Shown piece by piece: positions 7,839 to 9,846 of a stretch of DNA of 9,846 nt. The notes beneath the pieces were generated by a model. The model was not told the DNA's origin. It ran no database searches and saw only the letters and a list, made by a program, of their open reading frames with translations. Made by a program: the position numbers and the translations under genes. This stretch comes from Bacteroidota bacterium (GTDB lineage Bacteria > Bacteroidota > Bacteroidia > Chitinophagales > Chitinophagaceae). Within the stretch, counting starts at the first letter, position 1. Each line of letters opens with the position of its first letter. The DNA is taken from contig JAKAJX010000172.1 of assembly GCA_021824855.1 (NCBI GenBank), forward strand, positions 1 through 9,846, in the 5' to 3' direction.

Positions 7839-8192
7839 ATGAACAATTACGAATTAATGGTGATTTTTACCCCTGTTCTTTCTGAAGAAGATTTTAAATC
7901 GGCTCAGAAAAAATATAAAGATTTCATAGCAGAACACAGTGGTTCTGTTGTGAATAGTAATCCTTGGGGATTAAAATCACTTGCCTACCCAATTCAGAAA
8001 AAAACTACAGGAATTTATTGGGTATTAGAGTACACTGCTACTGCAGATTTCAATGAAAAATTGAAAATTCAATTGTTACGCGATGAAAATGTATTGCGTC
8101 ACATGATTACTAAACTCGATAAATACGCCGTTGAGTACAACGCAAAAAAGAGAAGTGGCGTAACTACAGGAACTGAAAAAGTGGAGGCATAA
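7839..8192 (+). CDS. rpsF: Small ribosomal subunit protein bS6
   Basis: A 117-residue protein with the full bS6 pattern: start NNYELMVIFTPVLSEED, then PWGLKSLAYPIQKKTTGIYW (42-61) and the later DENVLRHMITKLD segment. It is a single alpha/beta domain that forms a complex with bS18 on the platform of the 30S subunit. The ATG at 7839 is chosen because bS6 proteins begin at MNNYE; an in-frame ATG at 7791 would add 16 unrelated residues, and it lies within the second leader hairpin. The start has no Shine-Dalgarno sequence, in contrast to the next gene. First gene of the ribosomal operon, with 1 nt between its stop and the rpsR start, so the two are translationally linked. Confidence 0.97.
   Translation: MNNYELMVIFTPVLSEEDFKSAQKKYKDFIAEHSGSVVNSNPWGLKSLAYPIQKKTTGIYWVLEYTATADFNEKLKIQLLRDENVLRHMITKLDKYAVEYNAKKRSGVTTGTEKVEA
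8183..8187 (+). promoter_or_regulatory. Shine-Dalgarno sequence of rpsR
   Basis: GGAGG, fully complementary to the 16S anti-SD core CCUCC, lies 6 nt before the rpsR ATG, ideal spacing. It is inside the last codons of rpsF (GTG GAG GCA). No other start in the window has such a site, which is expected in Bacteroidota. Strong SDs before the genes for bS21 and/or bS18 have been described for this phylum. Confidence 0.8.
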
Positions 8193-8193
8193 C

Positions 8194-8457
8194 ATGGCAA
8201 AAAATGAAATTAAATACCTTACCGCCATTAAACAAGAAAAGCCAAAGAAAAAATTCTGTCGCTTTAAAAAATATGGCATTAAATACATTGATTATAAAGA
8301 CATTGACTTTTTAAAGAAGTTTATAAACGAACAAGGTAAAATGCTACCTCGCCGCTTATCCGGCAACTCTTTAAAATATCAACGCAAAGTAAGCGATGCT
8401 ATTAAAAAAGCTCGTCAAATGGCATTGTTACCTTATGTAACAGATTTATTAAAATAA
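8194..8457 (+). CDS. rpsR: Small ribosomal subunit protein bS18
   Basis: An 87-residue protein with the bS18 core: KKFCRFKKYGIKYIDYKD (19-36), GKMLPRRLSGNSLKYQRK (48-65) and the C-terminal KKARQMALLPYV (71-82). It is a small basic protein that pairs with bS6 and binds 16S rRNA on the 30S platform. In Bacteroidota it also helps bS21 and bS6 form the pocket that hides the anti-SD (known from the Flavobacterium johnsoniae ribosome). It starts 1 nt after the rpsF stop and, unusually, has a good Shine-Dalgarno sequence. A 98-nt spacer with possible secondary structure separates it from rplI. Confidence 0.97.
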   Translation: MAKNEIKYLTAIKQEKPKKKFCRFKKYGIKYIDYKDIDFLKKFINEQGKMLPRRLSGNSLKYQRKVSDAIKKARQMALLPYVTDLLK

Positions 8458-8459
8458 AC

Positions 8460-8545
8460 TTTAGTAACCCCTTCCCTAATCGTGCAATATAAATGTAGCA
8501 CGAGACAGTCACAATCTTAATTTGATTGGGCGCTTGGGAACTAAA
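8460..8545 (+). promoter_or_regulatory. Foldable spacer RNA between rpsR and rplI
   Basis: TTTAGT (8460-8465) is a perfect complement of ACTAAA (8540-8545), closing the spacer. Inside, CCC (8468-8470) can pair with GGG (8536-8538) and CCC (8474-8476) with GGG (8528-8530). Two local hairpins fill the middle: TCGTGC/GCACGA (8480-8485 with 8498-8503) and CAATC/GATTG (8512-8516 with 8524-8528), the latter sharing one base with the inner CCC/GGG stem. It spans from 3 nt after the rpsR stop to 10 nt before the rplI start and has no U run, so it is not a terminator. I do not recognise a known element. Confidence 0.5.
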
Positions 8546-8555
8546 AAAAACAATC

Positions 8556-9002
8556 ATGCAAGTAATTTTAATTCAGGATGTAGATCATTTAGGCGGACGC
8601 AATGAATTAGTGAATGTAAAAAACGGATATGCCCGTAATTATCTCATCCCCAGAAAATTAGCAGTTGAAGCCAATCCTTCTAATCTTAAACAATTGGAAG
8701 AACGCAAAAAAGTAGCTACCAAAAAAGAAGCTGCTTTATTAGCCGAAATAAATAAAGTAATTGAAGTATTAAAATCATCGCCAATTAAATTAGGCGCTAA
8801 AACCGGTACCAGTGGAAAAATTTTCGGTACAGTTACTTCATTACAAATTGCACGTGCTATTCGCGATCAGAAAGGCTATGAAATAGATCGTAAAAGAATT
8901 TCAATAAATGATGACGTAAAAGAAATAGGTGCTTACAAAGCAACTATTGATTTCGGGAATGGACATTCAACTGAAATTGAATTTGAAGTAGTATCAGAAT
9001 AA
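8556..9002 (+). CDS. rplI: Large ribosomal subunit protein bL9
   Basis: A 148-residue protein, the normal bL9 length. The N-terminal rRNA-binding domain reads MQVILIQDVDHLGGRNELVNVKNG and contains the signature GYARNYLIPR at 24-33. A long lysine-rich connecting helix (about 45-80) and the C-terminal globular domain (about 80-148, SGKIFGTVTS) follow. bL9 binds 23S rRNA and helps maintain reading frame. The ATG at 8556 is chosen because the conserved protein starts at MQVIL; a TTG at 8526 in frame would add ten residues. Last gene of the operon, after a 98-nt structured spacer and before a long palindromic terminator. TAATTTG at 8518-8524 in the spacer could be a weak internal promoter, but it lies too near the hairpin to decide. 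Confidence 0.97.
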   Translation: MQVILIQDVDHLGGRNELVNVKNGYARNYLIPRKLAVEANPSNLKQLEERKKVATKKEAALLAEINKVIEVLKSSPIKLGAKTGTSGKIFGTVTSLQIARAIRDQKGYEIDRKRISINDDVKEIGAYKATIDFGNGHSTEIEFEVVSE

Positions 9003-9012
9003 TATAATTTTC

Positions 9013-9046
9013 ATAAAAAAATCCGATAATTATCGGATTTTTTTAT
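9013..9046. terminator. Palindromic terminator after rplI
   Basis: A perfect 34-nt palindrome: seven A residues, then TCCGATAATTATCGGA, then seven T residues, with AT extensions. The GC-containing stem followed by the T run gives a strong intrinsic terminator. Because it is symmetrical it would also stop transcription from the right. Confidence 0.88.
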
Positions 9047-9257
9047 AGCTGCTATTTCTATAACCATCATCTGAATTGTAAAAACCAGTTGCATTTTGTT
9101 TTCATTTAAAGAAAAAACTTGGTAAAATCATAAATAATTCTCATTTTCGTATTTCCAATAATCAGTTCTTCCATTCGCTTGGGTTTTCAAATAATAAATG
9201 ACTCAGGGTTTTTGGTTACTGTTTAGTGGTTTTTATTTTTTATTTAATTTCAAAAAC
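9047..9257 (+). other. Non-coding interval upstream of the RNA-binding protein
   Basis: 211 AT-rich bases without a credible gene. An open frame from the ATG at 9198 runs in frame into the RNA-binding protein but encodes only 20 hydrophobic residues absent from RRM proteins. TTTG at 9211-9214, then 19 nt, then TATTTTTT (9234-9241, seven of eight matches to TAnnTTTG) is the best promoter candidate and would give a leader of about 10 nt. I see no convincing hairpin or terminator in it. Confidence 0.5.
9211..9241 (+). promoter_or_regulatory. Candidate promoter of the RNA-binding protein gene
   Basis: TTTG (9211-9214) and TATTTTTT (9234-9241) are separated by 19 nt, the spacing of the Bacteroidota promoter; the last base of the -7 box is T instead of G. 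The start codon follows 16 nt after the box. In such a T-rich stretch a chance match is possible. Confidence 0.35.
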
Positions 9258-9677
9258 ATGAACATTTACGTTGGAAACCTGAACTGGTCAATGACTAGTG
9301 AAGACTTGCAAAATTTATTCGCTCCATATGGAGAAGTAACTTCTGCTAAAATTGTTACAGACAAATTTAACAACAATCGCAGCAAAGGTTTTGGCTTTGT
9401 TGAAATGGCTGATGATGAAGCTGCAAAATCAGCTATCGCAGCTTTAAACGATTCTGAAATTTCTGGTCGCAAAATTGTTGTTAATGAATCTCAACCTCGC
9501 CCCGAAGGCGAAAGAAGAAGCGGCGGCGGTGGCGGCGGCTACAAAAAGAGCTTCGGTGGTGGTGGCGGCGGCCGTGGTGGATATGGCGGCGGCGGCGGCA
9601 ATCGTGGCGGTGGCGGTGGCGGTGGTTTTAATCGCGATCGCGGCGGAAATAGCGGTGGTGGTTATAATAGATATTAG
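9258..9677 (+). CDS. RRM-domain RNA-binding protein with glycine-rich tail
   Basis: A 139-residue protein. Residues 1-79 form one RNA recognition motif: RNP2 is IYVGNL at 3-8 and RNP1 is KGFGFVEM at 43-50, with the aromatic residues that stack on RNA (Tyr4, Phe45, Phe47). From about residue 88 to the end the chain is almost all glycine with arginine, tyrosine, asparagine and aspartate, resembling an RGG-like tail that adds non-specific RNA affinity. Such single-RRM proteins are common in Bacteroidota and cyanobacteria, often abundant and cold-inducible; the exact targets are unknown. The ATG at 9258 is chosen because the RRM begins immediately; an upstream ATG would add 20 unrelated residues. 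The Gly codons (GGC/GGT) make 9522-9665 much more GC-rich than its surroundings. It is a single-gene unit with its own terminator. Confidence 0.94.
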   Translation: MNIYVGNLNWSMTSEDLQNLFAPYGEVTSAKIVTDKFNNNRSKGFGFVEMADDEAAKSAIAALNDSEISGRKIVVNESQPRPEGERRSGGGGGGYKKSFGGGGGGRGGYGGGGGNRGGGGGGGFNRDRGGNSGGGYNRY

Positions 9678-9709
9678 TACCGTTAACAAGTAAGTCGAGC
9701 AAAATATTT

Positions 9710-9740
9710 AAAGGCTAACTAAATAGTTAGCCTTTTTTAT
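9710..9740 (+). terminator. Intrinsic terminator after the RNA-binding protein
   Basis: An 11-base-pair stem (AAAGGCTAACT at 9710-9720 with AGTTAGCCTTT at 9725-9735) with an AAAT loop, then a T run reaching about 9738. It lies 32 nt after the stop. Confidence 0.93.
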
Positions 9741-9834
9741 TTATACTTTTAGTAGCCCCCATCATTTTAAAAAGCATAATTTTTAAAAATTGATACTGGC
9801 TATAAAAAAATTAAAATTAACCTTACTGATATAT

Positions 9835-9842
9835 TATTTTTG
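9835..9842 (+). promoter_or_regulatory. -7 promoter element for a gene beyond the right edge
   Basis: TATTTTTG matches TAnnTTTG exactly and is followed by C, as at rpsF. The -33 side is not clear. The preceding bases 9741-9834 hold no gene; they include TACTTTTA at 9744-9751, a seven-of-eight match followed by AGCCCCC after three bases, much like the rpsF box. Confidence 0.5.
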
Positions 9843-9846
9843 CCAC

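Noticed and set aside
9633..9642. CGCGATCGCG palindrome like the cyanobacterial HIP1 octamer
   Set aside because: It is one copy inside the Asn-Arg-Asp-Arg-Gly codons of the RRM protein tail, so a coding coincidence.
9444..9693. Two alanine- or threonine-rich open frames overlapping the glycine tail on both strands
   Set aside because: They are shifted readings of the GGC/GGT codon repeat, with no start context and no resemblance to known proteins; the RRM frame explains the region.
9778..9791. AATTTTTAAAAATT palindrome near the right edge
   Set aside because: Short A/T-only symmetry is expected by chance in this composition and has no GC stem or loop to act as a terminator.

Overview
The window looks like a chromosomal stretch of a low-GC member of the Bacteroidota, probably the Chitinophagia/Sphingobacteriia side (an inference from protein style, not a phylogeny). 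The signs are a SusC-era type TonB-dependent receptor paired with a DUF5689-like lipoprotein, -7 promoter boxes of the Bacteroidota type (TAnnTTTG) before rpsF and at the right edge, start codons with almost no Shine-Dalgarno sequences, and a glycine-rich single-RRM protein. It appears to be core chromosome: I see no transposase, integrase, phage gene, CRISPR array, tRNA or rRNA.

Layout. 1-468 (+) is the 3' end of recJ, which converges on htpG (553-2448, -) over a shared bidirectional terminator. A second minus-strand unit follows: a TonB-dependent receptor (3970-6537) and, 9 nt after it, a surface-type lipoprotein (2629-3960), closed by its own terminator just upstream of htpG. Diverging from the receptor is a secreted endonuclease/exonuclease/phosphatase-fold enzyme (6647-7699, +). 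Together these three look like an envelope module that could cleave a phosphoester substrate (for example extracellular nucleic acid) and handle the products; the substrate is inferred.

From 7742 a strong-looking promoter drives the ribosomal protein operon rpsF-rpsR-rplI (bS6, bS18, bL9), ending in a long palindromic terminator at 9013-9046. Next come a 211-nt non-coding stretch and an RRM/glycine-rich RNA-binding protein (9258-9677) with its own terminator. The last 100 bases are non-coding and end in a probable promoter for a gene outside the window.

The parts most worth a second look are regulatory. There is a GGAGG Shine-Dalgarno sequence at ideal spacing before rpsR only, in a phylum whose ribosomes hide the anti-SD behind bS21, bS18 and bS6. 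There are two foldable RNA segments in the ribosomal operon: the rpsF leader, and the whole rpsR-rplI spacer, which closes on itself with a six-base-pair outer stem. No interval longer than 300 bases is without a gene; the longest is 9003-9257.
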